Made by a program: the position numbers and the translations under genes. Positions 35,031 to 43,586 of a stretch of DNA of 64,000 bases are shown here, in pieces. A model generated the notes under the pieces. The model searched no databases. It was not told the origin of the DNA and saw only the letters and a program-made list of their open reading frames with translations. The DNA comes from Sulfurimonas sp. Lineage in GTDB: Bacteria; Campylobacterota; Campylobacteria; Campylobacterales; Sulfurimonadaceae. How positions within the stretch are numbered: position 1 is the first letter of the stretch; every line of letters begins with the position of its first letter. The stretch is taken from contig VMSZ01000038.1 in assembly GCA_013791885.1 (NCBI GenBank), forward strand, positions 101,990-165,989. Direction: 5' to 3'.

Positions 35031-36446
35031 TTAACTGAATAAGTCAGCCATAACTCCACGATACCAGTCATGTGTAGCTTTTGCAGTTGCACTTGAACGG
35101 AATTTCCCATCAGGACCTTTTGGAACATTTCCTTTACCTGTAATAACTGCGCCAGTCCAGCTGAAGTCATGAGTAACCATGATTGCTTCTTCAGGTTTAT
35201 CTCCAACCATTGAGTAGCAAACATTTCCAGCATTTACAGTAGTTGTTTTTACTGGAAGCTCGTAAGCTTTACCTTGTAGGCGGTTAATGATTTCATCAAC
35301 ACATTGATTTCCAGCCCATACTGCAGTTTGACCGCTTGGAGGAATACCATGACCAACAACATCGCCTACTGCGTAGATGTCCTTGTCAGTTTTAGTTTGG
35401 AAAGAACAACCGTTCATAAGTACTTTTCCAAAAGAATCTTTTGTTGTTTCAACACCAGACATAGCAACAACGCCGTTTGCTTTGTTGTTAGGGATGAGGT
35501 TAAGTACAGCATATTTATGAGATTTTTTCTCTTCTTTCATGATCTCAAAACCATCAGCATCTTTTTTGCCTGTTGGAATTTTTTGAGTGAAAGAGATAGT
35601 TTTACCTTTTGTATCTACATCATCAATCTTACAGAAGTCCATATGTACAACATTACCATTGTATAGTTCTTTCCAAGCTTCTTTAAACGCAGCACCTTTT
35701 GCTATATCTTTTCCTGGATTAAGAATAATTACTTTTCCGGAAATATCTTCTTTTTTCATGAACGCAGCTATCATACTTGCTCTCTCGAAAGGAGCAGGTG
35801 GACAACGGAATTTACCTGATGGAACTGTAATAACAACATCTCCGTCATCCATTCCTTTTAGCATTCTGTCAAGTGCAACGTGCTCAGATCCTGGAATAAG
35901 TGCGCCCGGAGCATTTCTTTTAAGGTCAGCAATTTTTTCTTTCGAGAAAGTAGGAAACTGATTTTCGTAGTCATAGTCAATTCCCGGAGAGAGAACTAAA
36001 ATTTCATATTGAACTATACCGTGTGCAGTATGAACCTCTTTCGCAGCTCTGTCGATACCGACAACTTCTGATTTGAGCATGCCATATCCATGAGCGCTAA
36101 CCGGTTGAGCATAATCAAAAATAAATGTTCCAAGGTTAAGGCCTTCAAGTTTTCCTAGGTAAGCATTTGAAAAAGGACAAGACATAAATGTATCATTTTT
36201 CTCAATTACAAGTACATCAAGTTTACTATCTTTTTTCTTTAAGCCTTTTGCAACAGTTAGACCCCCAAAGCCTCCACCGATAACAACAATTTGGTGCTTG
36301 CCAAGTACTTTTTTCCCTGTAGTAGTTGCAGCTGCAGCTGCAGCTGGTGTTGCTGCTGCGTTATTACATCCTGTCAAAGTTGTTACAGCTGCTGCAGCAA
36401 CGCCTACAGCTCCAATTTTAAGTGCATCACGACGATTCATATTCAT
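35031..36446 (-). CDS. fccB: flavocytochrome c sulfide dehydrogenase, FAD subunit
   Basis: A 471-residue periplasmic flavoprotein that oxidises sulfide. The N-terminus NRRDALKIGAVGVAAAAVTT is a Tat signal; it ends in LTGC, a lipobox, followed by an Ala/Thr-rich linker, so the protein may be a Tat lipoprotein. The FAD motif IVVIGGGFGGLTVAKGL lies near residue 53. The two redox-active cysteines of FccB have counterparts in FRCPPAPFERA and MNGCSFQTK, and the second FAD motif is IYAVGDVVGHG. The C-terminal FCSD-like region is present. It leads an operon with the Rieske and cytochrome genes. Confidence 0.88.
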   Translation of the reverse strand: MNMNRRDALKIGAVGVAAAAVTTLTGCNNAAATPAAAAAATTTGKKVLGKHQIVVIGGGFGGLTVAKGLKKKDSKLDVLVIEKNDTFMSCPFSNAYLGKLEGLNLGTFIFDYAQPVSAHGYGMLKSEVVGIDRAAKEVHTAHGIVQYEILVLSPGIDYDYENQFPTFSKEKIADLKRNAPGALIPGSEHVALDRMLKGMDDGDVVITVPSGKFRCPPAPFERASMIAAFMKKEDISGKVIILNPGKDIAKGAAFKEAWKELYNGNVVHMDFCKIDDVDTKGKTISFTQKIPTGKKDADGFEIMKEEKKSHKYAVLNLIPNNKANGVVAMSGVETTKDSFGKVLMNGCSFQTKTDKDIYAVGDVVGHGIPPSGQTAVWAGNQCVDEIINRLQGKAYELPVKTTTVNAGNVCYSMVGDKPEEAIMVTHDFSWTGAVITGKGNVPKGPDGKFRSSATAKATHDWYRGVMADLFS

Positions 36447-36785
36447 ATTTTCCCCTTAATGTATGTTTCAAAAACCATAGTAGATTTTCGGACTGCGGAA
36501 ATATTACAATTTATAATATAAGTCGAAACTTAAATATATTATTTAGTTATTTATGATAGTTTTTTTTCTTTTATAAAACATAAGTATAGATTATGTTTAC
36601 TTATGTTTTTTATATCACATATATGTGATTATGTTTCTAGGAGCCTATAATTTGGGCTTTTGTTAAAATTTTGATTTATTAATTGTGATAAATATAATAA
36701 GAATAATTAAAGAGCATTTTTTTATCAAAATGAGAGAAGTGTAGAGTAAAGTAACATTTTTCATTTATTTAGAAAAAGAATGAAA
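36447..36785. promoter_or_regulatory. regulatory region upstream of fccB
   Basis: This 339-nt AT-rich gap holds no gene. It contains a perfect 16-nt palindrome ATCACATATATGTGAT (36614-36629) and, 5' of it, a 12-bp inverted repeat AAAACATAAGTA/TACTTATGTTTT (36575-36586, 36598-36609). Both lie 130-170 nt upstream of the fccB start and about 160-210 nt beyond the 3' end of asnB. They could bind a dimeric regulator of sulfide oxidation, or the inverted repeat could form a transcript hairpin. The rest shows nothing distinctive. Confidence 0.55.
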
Positions 36786-38588
36786 TTAGAGTAGGTGCTT
36801 TTTAATCCAAACAGATAAGACATAGAGTCCCCAAAGATGCTGTTTAAAACTTCCCTTTGAAGCTGTTTGTATGTATTTCTCTAACTCTTCCTCACGAAAA
36901 AGTCCTGTTTGCATATTGACTTCTTTGATGAGTTCAAGTCCGCCGCTTGCAATGAGATATTCCATATAAGGGTTAGAGAATCCTTTTTTCTTACGTTTGA
37001 GAATTTTCTCATCAAGCTGCGTTTTCATAATCTCTTTGAGCAATGACTTAGTCGTTTTATCTTGATAACGCAGCTGCGGTGCAATGGAGAAAACGCAGCT
37101 TGCAAGTTTGTAGTCTAAAAATGGCGTGCGTGATTCTATGGAGTGTGCCATGCTCACACGGTCAAGTTTAGTTAGAAAGTGCTCTGCCTGAAAGATGTTG
37201 AGGTCGACGTAGCTGTACCAAATGCTCTCATCAGTGTGTTCTGAGTTTTCGAAAGTATCTCTATAAGGTTTGAGATATTTGAGTGACTCATTGTCTTTTA
37301 CATTACGTCGTAAAAGCAGATTTTTTTGCAGGTCGGTAAACTTTTCTCCTGAAGTACGAAACAAAAGAGTCTCATCAAAAACCCTTTTGTACCATTCCCA
37401 TTCCCTGTTCATAGAAAAGTTTGAACGAAAATATTTTTTGAGCCAGTTTTTATGACCCAAGTTTGCCGCCTGCTCAATGTCGAGATATTCAAAATATTGT
37501 CTATAGCCCAAAAAGAGCTCATCACTTCCTTCTCCGCTGAGAACAACTTTGTAGCCGTCTTCTTTTATCTTCTCAAAAAGCAGGTAAAGAGGAATAGCGG
37601 CAGGGTCATTGAGCGGTTCATCCAGGACGTCAAAAACTTTTTCGCTTGCGTTTATGAAGTCACTCTGACAAATCTCGACTTCTGTGTTAGCTAAACCCAA
37701 AAATGCAGCACTTTCTTTGGCGTTTGCTCTCTCGTCATACTTTGCAAACTCTTTGTAGCCGAGCGTGTAGGTTTGAAGCTTTGCTCCGTGCTTGAGCGCG
37801 TAAGCATTCAAAGAAGCGCTGTCAATTCCACCGGAGAGAAGCGAAGCCATCGGCACATCTGCGTTCAAACGCAATTCTATAGACTCTTCAAGCAAAGAGG
37901 AAAGCGTGTGAACGGCTTCATCTTTAGAAGTTATAAGATTTGGTTTGGCATCTAAAAGGTCAAAATACTTTTGGACTTTGACGTGTTTATCTTTATATAT
38001 AAGATACTCTCCCGCGGCAAGCTTGTGAATACCTTTAAAAAATGTGTAGGGCGGTGTCGGGGCTAAAAAAGTGAGGTAGCTGAGCAGTGCATCATCGTTC
38101 ATCTCTTTTTTTCGTAAAAATGGAAGCACTCCTTTTATCTCTGAGGCAAAGGCAAAAGTGTTTGTTTGTTCAAGATAAAAAAGCGGTTTTTTCCCAAGTC
38201 TGTCACGAAAGAGATAGAGTGTCTCCCCGTCTAAAAGTGCAATAGCAAACATCCCCCGCAAATGTTGGACAAAATCTACGCCCCATTGCAGGTACGCAGC
38301 AATGATAACTTCAGAGTCGCTCTGCGTTTTAAAATCAAAATCTAGCTTAGATTTAAGTTCTTGAAAATTGTAGATTTCCCCGTTGAAGGAGAGTAGTATA
38401 TTCTCATGTTTGAGAGGTTGGTGAGAACGTGCATCTGCATCTAAAATACTGAGTCTCTGATGGGCAAAGAAAAGGTTATTACGCAGTTCAACCCCGCAAT
38501 AGTCAGGTCCTCTATGGGTCAGTCTGGCAAGAGCTGTTTTTGCAGTTGCCTCGTCAAACTCTCCTAAAACCCCAAAGACAGCACACAC
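36786..38588 (-). CDS. asnB: glutamine-hydrolysing asparagine synthase
   Basis: A 600-residue enzyme. Residues 2-190 are a class II glutamine amidotransferase with the nucleophilic Cys2 exposed after Met removal, LTHRGPDYCG, SFNGEIYNF and LFRDRLGKKPLFY. Residues about 215-590 are the synthetase with the PP-loop LLSGGIDSAS. It starts with GTG directly behind the TGA stop of the methyltransferase gene. Related AsnB-like proteins also amidate glycans or glycolipids, but ordinary asparagine synthesis is the simplest reading. Confidence 0.9.
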   Translation of the reverse strand: MCAVFGVLGEFDEATAKTALARLTHRGPDYCGVELRNNLFFAHQRLSILDADARSHQPLKHENILLSFNGEIYNFQELKSKLDFDFKTQSDSEVIIAAYLQWGVDFVQHLRGMFAIALLDGETLYLFRDRLGKKPLFYLEQTNTFAFASEIKGVLPFLRKKEMNDDALLSYLTFLAPTPPYTFFKGIHKLAAGEYLIYKDKHVKVQKYFDLLDAKPNLITSKDEAVHTLSSLLEESIELRLNADVPMASLLSGGIDSASLNAYALKHGAKLQTYTLGYKEFAKYDERANAKESAAFLGLANTEVEICQSDFINASEKVFDVLDEPLNDPAAIPLYLLFEKIKEDGYKVVLSGEGSDELFLGYRQYFEYLDIEQAANLGHKNWLKKYFRSNFSMNREWEWYKRVFDETLLFRTSGEKFTDLQKNLLLRRNVKDNESLKYLKPYRDTFENSEHTDESIWYSYVDLNIFQAEHFLTKLDRVSMAHSIESRTPFLDYKLASCVFSIAPQLRYQDKTTKSLLKEIMKTQLDEKILKRKKKGFSNPYMEYLIASGGLELIKEVNMQTGLFREEELEKYIQTASKGSFKQHLWGLYVLSVWIKKHLL

Positions 38589-39179
38589 TCAGAGACTCTT
38601 TTTTATAAACGCAACGGTGATGTCATTTTCTACATAATCACGTACATATTCAATACGCTCGACTTGCAACTCTTTTGCAAAGGCTTCTATCTGCTCTGTT
38701 GTAAGATAGTTATAGGTTTCACTTTGTAAATCACCATGTAAAACATTAAAGTAAAATCCGTAGTTTGAAGAGTTATAGCAGTTGTGAATAAACTGCGTGG
38801 TTTCAAAAGGGCTTAGCGTGTTCATTGCACCGCTGCAAATGTAAATGTCAGCGCGAGGAAGTTTGTCTTTACAGACATCGACAATTTGAATTTCACAGCC
38901 AGTACGTGAAGAAGCCACCTCATACATAGTGACCAAAGAGTCCAAGCCTATATAGTTTTTTGGCGTTCTTTTTTTCTTTTGCATATAAAGGTATAAATCA
39001 CCAAAACCGCATCCGGCATCTGCCACGGTGTAGCTGCTCAAATCTTTTGGCAGTATCTCTAAAAGCGCGCGAAAACGCAACTCCTGATACTCTTTTGAAA
39101 ACCAGTTCAAGCCTTTTGCACTGAGACCGTGTTTCTCAATTGCAGAAGAGTAAAATTTTTCATTATCGACGCGTGGCAT
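38589..39179 (-). CDS. class I SAM-dependent methyltransferase
   Basis: A 196-residue methyltransferase. SAM motif I reads VADAGCGFGDLYLYMQKK, followed by YIGLDSL (acidic residue of motif II) and DIYICSGAMNTLSPF (motif IV-like). The start ATG 39179 is preceded by AAGGAG; an upstream ATG in the same frame would place the start within the divergent promoter. It is directly followed by asnB (TGAGTG). The substrate is unknown. Confidence 0.78.
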   Translation of the reverse strand: MPRVDNEKFYSSAIEKHGLSAKGLNWFSKEYQELRFRALLEILPKDLSSYTVADAGCGFGDLYLYMQKKKRTPKNYIGLDSLVTMYEVASSRTGCEIQIVDVCKDKLPRADIYICSGAMNTLSPFETTQFIHNCYNSSNYGFYFNVLHGDLQSETYNYLTTEQIEAFAKELQVERIEYVRDYVENDITVAFIKKSL

Positions 39180-39200
39180 TCTTCTCCTTTTTGGAACGAT

Positions 39201-39210
39201 ATTATATAAT
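39201..39210. promoter_or_regulatory. overlapping divergent -10 boxes
   Basis: The palindrome ATTATATAAT provides TATAAT on both strands: 39205-39210 for the PanE-like gene (+) and 39206-39201 for the methyltransferase–asnB operon (−). The starts lie 23 nt and 21 nt away. RNA polymerase could use only one direction at a time. Confidence 0.5.
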
Positions 39211-39233
39211 ACTTCCATATAAAGGCGGTTAAT

Positions 39234-40124
39234 ATGAGAGTAGCAGTTGTTGGACTTGGCGGAGTAGGCGGTTATATTGCGGCAAATTTAACCAAAACAG
39301 AGCATGAAGTGGTCGGTTTTGCAAGGGGTGAACATCTTGTAAAAATTCAAGAACAGGGTATAAAGATTGTTGAAGATGAAAATTCTTGGAGTGTAAAGTT
39401 AGATGCGCGAGAGTTAAACGCAGCTGATGGTATTTTTGACACAGTTTTGTTTTGTGTGAAGAGTTATGATTTGCAAGAGGCTTATGCAAAAATTGCACCT
39501 CACATAAACGCAGAGTCAATTTTACTGAGTTTTTCCAATGGCGTTTCCAATGGAGACACTCTTCGGGGCTTGAGTCAAAGCATTGTTCTTGATGGTTGCG
39601 TTTATATTCTTTCTCATCAAGAAGAAGCTGGTGTTATCCATAAGAAAGGGAAGGTTTTCGCAGCTGTTTTTGGCGGAGATGTAAACGCAGCGCATGCTCT
39701 GGCACAAGTGTTCGAAGATGCCGGCTTGCGTTTTAAAGCACCAGTAGACATTCAAAAAGAGATTTGGAAAAAGTATATTTTTATTGCTGCTTTTGCAACT
39801 CTGACAACGTATTATGACAAAAGCATACGCTTTGTGTACGAAAATTATGAGGAAGAAACGGAGCTTCTTTTAAATGAGATAGCAAGTGTTGCAGAGGCAA
39901 AGGGAGTTGATATTTTTGATGAAGTTCAAAAATCTTTAGAGACAGCGAGTAAGTTGCCCAAGGATGCTTCAACCTCTATGCACTTAGACTTTCAAAACAA
40001 AAAACGCAACGAACTGCAAACTTTGAGCGGCTATATTGTCGAAGAAGCTCAAAAGCTCAAGGTACAAACGCCGCTCATGCAGAAGATATATGAGGCACTG
40101 CGTTTAAAAGATTGCTCTATTTAG
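39234..40124 (+). CDS. panE: ketopantoate reductase family protein
   Basis: A 296-residue PanE/ApbA-family enzyme that reduces 2-dehydropantoate to pantoate with NADPH for coenzyme A synthesis. The N-terminal nucleotide motif VAVVGLGGVGGYIAANL, the VLFCVKSYDL segment, SFSNGVSNGD, the catalytic Lys region IWKKYIFIAA and the C-terminal TSMHLDFQNKKRNELQTLSG are present. Paralogues in the family act on other 2-oxo acids. The gene is dense in the AAACGCAG octamer (39416, 39506, 39683 and, inverted, 40098). Confidence 0.85.
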   Translation: MRVAVVGLGGVGGYIAANLTKTEHEVVGFARGEHLVKIQEQGIKIVEDENSWSVKLDARELNAADGIFDTVLFCVKSYDLQEAYAKIAPHINAESILLSFSNGVSNGDTLRGLSQSIVLDGCVYILSHQEEAGVIHKKGKVFAAVFGGDVNAAHALAQVFEDAGLRFKAPVDIQKEIWKKYIFIAAFATLTTYYDKSIRFVYENYEEETELLLNEIASVAEAKGVDIFDEVQKSLETASKLPKDASTSMHLDFQNKKRNELQTLSGYIVEEAQKLKVQTPLMQKIYEALRLKDCSI

Positions 40125-40129
40125 AATCT

Positions 40130-40222
40130 CAAAAAACTTGTTTTTTGTAGCTTTAGGGGGGTTATAGGGACGTTTATGTCCCTGCCACTATTACGAGCAA
40201 AGCTCGTAATAGTGTGCTTCAT
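40130..40222 (+). repeat. structured intergenic repeat, copy C
   Basis: Third copy of the three-hairpin element. Stem 1 is here CAAAAAA/TTTTTTG (40130-40136, 40141-40147), unrelated in sequence to copies A and B. The core TAGCTTTAGGGGGG and stem 2 AGGGAC/GTCCCT (40166-40171, 40178-40183) are conserved. Stem 3 is a perfect 13-bp CACTATTACGAGC/GCTCGTAATAGTG (40186-40198, 40202-40214), where several pairs differ from copy B yet all still pair. It begins 5 nt after the PanE-like gene and points at the 3' end of a convergent gene. Confidence 0.8.
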
Positions 40223-40229
40223 AGAAACT

Positions 40230-41267
40230 TTAGCGGAAGATTTTGTCTATATCTTTTTGAATGGCTCCCGGAACTGTCGAGATGGTCATAAACTGGGACA
40301 TTTTCAGCATCGGGTACATAAGTGCAATATAATATTTTGGGTCAAGTATTTTAGCTTCACCGTTTTCAATGAGCACAGGGTAAGGAAGAAGACCTGCGTT
40401 TTGTGTACCGATTTTGTCTATAAACTTGTTGGTGCGTTTGCTGAGTTGTACTCCTAAAAGAGTGCTCCCATTTTCAAGTTTTTGTTCAAAAAGCACTTTT
40501 TTGGACGTATTGGCCTGAGCTAAAAGCTTTGCATTTTCACCTTTGGCAATTACTTTCATCTCACCGTATTTTGGCATTCCCTCCATGAACTGAAATCGTT
40601 CAAGCACGGCAAACTTCAAAACTTCATCGGAATTATTCAAATCTTTAAAGTTTTGACGCAAGGTCTGTAGGGTACTTTCTGAAAGATTCTGATCGTACTC
40701 ATCTTGCATAAAAGCTCTTTGATGATAGAGTGGATTGGAGATACTCAGTAGATTGTGTTTTGTGTCAAGTGTAGCTCTGAGGTTTGCTGCAAATCCCCGC
40801 TGCATTTTAGAAGCATTTTTTAGGAGAGCTTTGTTTGTAAAAACAACAGACGAGAGAGTCTCTTCTTTATCTAAAGTATAGGTACCGAGAATCTCAAATC
40901 CGGCTTCTTGAAGCTTTTTCTGAAGCTCACCCAGGCTCAGAGCATTGGTATGCAAATAAGCGGTAACTTTTCCTTTGTCAATATCTCCAGGCTCTATTGT
41001 TTTATTTGCATCGTTTTGAAGTTCGGCAATTTCCGGTGCTACATGGTCGCTGAAAATAACAACTTTTTCTTTCATAATCTCTTTGAGAATTTCTTCATTA
41101 CTTTGAGAGTTTGAACCTTCCACGGTCACAACTTTGGGAACAACAGCCTCAACTTTGGGTGCTTGCACAACTTGAGGCATCTTTATAACGACCTCATTCG
41201 AGTTCTCTTGCGCGTTTGCGTTTAAAAGTAGGGCTAAAGTAATAAAAAAACTTTTTACTGGGTTCAT
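40230..41267 (-). CDS. secreted protein of unknown function
   Basis: A 345-residue protein with a signal peptide (MNPVKSFFITLALLLNANA) and a Pro/Val-rich linker (about residues 28-52). The rest appears as one or two alpha/beta domains, including LGELQKKLQEAGFEILGTYT and VVFTNKALLKNASKMQRG, which recalls DUF302-like folds, though I cannot confirm this. No catalytic motif is recognisable. It is 21 nt downstream of the OmpA-family gene in the same direction, so both probably form an envelope-related operon. Confidence 0.7.
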   Translation of the reverse strand: MNPVKSFFITLALLLNANAQENSNEVVIKMPQVVQAPKVEAVVPKVVTVEGSNSQSNEEILKEIMKEKVVIFSDHVAPEIAELQNDANKTIEPGDIDKGKVTAYLHTNALSLGELQKKLQEAGFEILGTYTLDKEETLSSVVFTNKALLKNASKMQRGFAANLRATLDTKHNLLSISNPLYHQRAFMQDEYDQNLSESTLQTLRQNFKDLNNSDEVLKFAVLERFQFMEGMPKYGEMKVIAKGENAKLLAQANTSKKVLFEQKLENGSTLLGVQLSKRTNKFIDKIGTQNAGLLPYPVLIENGEAKILDPKYYIALMYPMLKMSQFMTISTVPGAIQKDIDKIFR

Positions 41268-41288
41268 ATTTCTCCTTTTTATTGAATT

Positions 41289-41882
41289 TTATGGGATTAT
41301 TTCTATCTCTATACGACGATTTTGAGCACGCCCTTCTTCGCTTTCATTGTCCGCAATCGGGCTCTCTTCTCCTCTGCCGATGGCTGTGAGTTTTGTAGAA
41401 CTGACACCGTAATGCATGAGTTTTTCTTTAATGGCATTTGCTCTTTTTTGAGAGAGAACCTTGCTCTCTTTGTCGTTTTCAAGGGTATCGCTAAAACCAT
41501 AAATAAGAACTTGGTATTCTGTGTTATTGAGAAGAAATTCTGAAAAATCTTTGAGTGAATTTGAGTATTTGTCTGAAACTTTGGAGGAATTTGAATTGAA
41601 GTTAATTTGTAAAGTCGCTTGAACGGGACAGCCGGAAGCATCTACTATAAACTCTTTGGGCGTGTCAGGACAGATGTCTGCACTGTCTAGAATTCCGTCT
41701 GAATCACTATCTGTTTTTATGTTTATTTTGGGCTCTGCAACAGTGTTGTCCTGCGTTTGTAAAGATATTTCAGGTGTACTGACAGGAGAAATTTCTACCG
41801 ATACCGGCTGTATAAAAGGATACTCCCCTTGGGTTTGTGCAAAAAGTGAGAGAGTAAAAAATAAGAGTACAATTAATTTCAA
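41289..41882 (-). CDS. OmpA-family protein with calcium-binding repeat
   Basis: A 197-residue protein: signal peptide (MKLIVLLFFTLSLFA), a short linker, a thrombospondin type-3-like calcium motif (DSDSDGILDSADICPDTPKE, about residues 59-78), and a C-terminal OmpA peptidoglycan-binding domain (about 88-197; LIYGFSDTLENDKESKVLSQ, IGRGEESP, RRIEIEI). There is no N-terminal barrel, so it is probably a periplasmic protein attached to peptidoglycan. It leads the unknown secreted protein gene. Confidence 0.87.
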   Translation of the reverse strand: MKLIVLLFFTLSLFAQTQGEYPFIQPVSVEISPVSTPEISLQTQDNTVAEPKINIKTDSDSDGILDSADICPDTPKEFIVDASGCPVQATLQINFNSNSSKVSDKYSNSLKDFSEFLLNNTEYQVLIYGFSDTLENDKESKVLSQKRANAIKEKLMHYGVSSTKLTAIGRGEESPIADNESEEGRAQNRRIEIEIIP

Positions 41883-42015
41883 GTTACTGCCTTTAGAAAA
41901 TCATTATTTTTAATTATAGTATAAAAATTACTTAACTCTTTGCTATAAAGAGTTTTTTGCACCCAACTCCAAGAGTGTTGTGTAATAATTTTACAATTAC
42001 AAATAAGGAAAGAGA

Positions 42016-42543
42016 ATGAAAAAAGAGCGATTGGTTTTGGGCGGAGGCTGTTTTTGGTGTGTTGAGGCTATTTATTCAAACGTTAAAGGAGTTCTTAGCG
42101 CTATCAGCGGTTACACGGGTGGCGCAAGAGCTAACCCGACGTATGAGAATGTATGTTCAGGTGCAACAGGACATGCCGAAATTGTTGATATTACGTACGA
42201 TGCTGATATCATCTCTTTAGAAGATTTACTTAAAATATTTTTTGTAGTGCATAACCCGACGACGCTCAACCAACAAGGCGCAGACAGAGGAACGCAGTAC
42301 CGTTCTGTTATTTACTACGGCAATGAGGAGGAAAAAGAGCAAATAGAGAAGTCTATAGCTTTGGCTCAAGAAGATTTTAATGACAAAATAGTCACAGAAG
42401 TGAGTCCTCTAGGAGTTGTTTATCCGGCTGAGGGGTATCATCAAAATTATTACGCACTTAATTCAGCACAAGGCTATTGCCAGGTAGTTATTGCTCCAAA
42501 GTTACAAAAGTTCATGTTAACCTTTCCTGATAAGCTCGGCTAA
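42016..42543 (+). CDS. msrA: peptide methionine sulfoxide reductase
   Basis: A 175-residue MsrA that repairs the S-epimer of oxidised methionine with thioredoxin electrons. The catalytic Cys lies in GGGCFWCVEA (residues ~9-18), followed by YTGG and the Glu/Tyr/His-containing GHAEIVDITYD and YHQNYYALN. There is no MsrB fusion and no signal peptide. GGAAAGAG precedes the ATG. Confidence 0.95.
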   Translation: MKKERLVLGGGCFWCVEAIYSNVKGVLSAISGYTGGARANPTYENVCSGATGHAEIVDITYDADIISLEDLLKIFFVVHNPTTLNQQGADRGTQYRSVIYYGNEEEKEQIEKSIALAQEDFNDKIVTEVSPLGVVYPAEGYHQNYYALNSAQGYCQVVIAPKLQKFMLTFPDKLG

Positions 42544-42620
42544 GACTTCATATAAACTAAACTATGCTAAAATCTTTCACTTTTTCCGCTTTAAGCGGGA
42601 GTTTAGGATGAGGAAAGTTT

Positions 42621-43586
42621 ATGAATCATATGTATAATTTAGCCATTATTGGCGCCGGACCTGCTGGCATCGCTACAGCCGTTGAGAGCTATATGCTAGG
42701 CATACGCGATATTGTTTTATTAGAAAAAGATGTCAATCATAACTCAACAATCAGAAAGTATTATAAAGAAAACAAGAGAGTAGACAAAGACTGGAAAGGT
42801 CAAAAAGTTGAACTTGACGGAAGAATTTACTTTGTCGATGGCACAAAAGAGACAACCTTGGACTTCTTTGATGAGATAATCGCCAATCACTCGGTAGAAC
42901 TCCAAACGCATTCCGAAGTACAAAGCATTGTAAAAAAAACGGATGTACATGAGAAAGAGTATTTTGAGGTTTCTCTGGGTGAAAAGCTTATAAACGCAAG
43001 ATATGTCGTAGTGACAATCGGGCGTATGGGCAAGCCAAATAAACCCGAATATAAAATTCCTTCTTCGCTTAAAAAAAGAGTAGGTTATACGCTTGACGGC
43101 TGCCTTGGCAATGAGAAAATTTTAGTTGTTGGCGGCGGTGACAGTGCCATAGAATACGCTGTTGATTTGAGTGTGGCAAATGATGTTTCAATCTGCTACA
43201 GAAGAGAGACTTTTAGACGTGCGAACCCTACAAACCAAAGAAACATAGCAAATGCAATTGCGCATAAAGAGCTAAACGCAGTGCTTGGCGTAAACATTGA
43301 CGGTGTTGAAGATGATGATGGACGAGTGAAGGTTCTTTTCAATGAAATTGACGCGGTGACGTATGACAGAGTTATTTATGCAATTGGCGGAACAACACCA
43401 AGCGCTTTTCTTGCAAGTTCTGGTATTACAGAAGAAGATGGCAGACCGGTTCATGATGATAATTATGAAACCAATATCCCTGGTCTTTTTGTCGCCGGAG
43501 ATATTACGCAAGAGAGCGGCGGGAGCATTGCACTCGGTCTTAACCACGGCTACGCGATAGCGTGTTTTATACAGTCTAAAGTTTAG
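42621..43586 (+). CDS. thioredoxin-reductase-like flavoprotein (YpdA type)
   Basis: A 321-residue FAD/NAD(P)H oxidoreductase. FAD motif LAIIGAGPAGIATAVE lies near residue 7, the NAD(P)H motif ILVVGGGDSAIEYAVDL near 172, and the closing FAD motif PGLFVAGDITQESGGSIALG near 287. It has no CxxC redox pair, so it is not a classical thioredoxin reductase. YpdA-like bacillithiol-disulfide reductases or ferredoxin-NADP reductases share this layout. A short hairpin CCGCTTTAAGCGG lies just upstream. Its 3' end overlaps the convergent AMMECR1-like gene by 11 nt. Confidence 0.8.
   Translation: MNHMYNLAIIGAGPAGIATAVESYMLGIRDIVLLEKDVNHNSTIRKYYKENKRVDKDWKGQKVELDGRIYFVDGTKETTLDFFDEIIANHSVELQTHSEVQSIVKKTDVHEKEYFEVSLGEKLINARYVVVTIGRMGKPNKPEYKIPSSLKKRVGYTLDGCLGNEKILVVGGGDSAIEYAVDLSVANDVSICYRRETFRRANPTNQRNIANAIAHKELNAVLGVNIDGVEDDDGRVKVLFNEIDAVTYDRVIYAIGGTTPSAFLASSGITEEDGRPVHDDNYETNIPGLFVAGDITQESGGSIALGLNHGYAIACFIQSKV

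Noticed and set aside
36291..36521. Cys/Ser-rich 76-codon frame opposite the fccB start
   Set aside because: It reflects the Ala-rich linker codons (GCA/GCT) read in antisense; it has no independent support.
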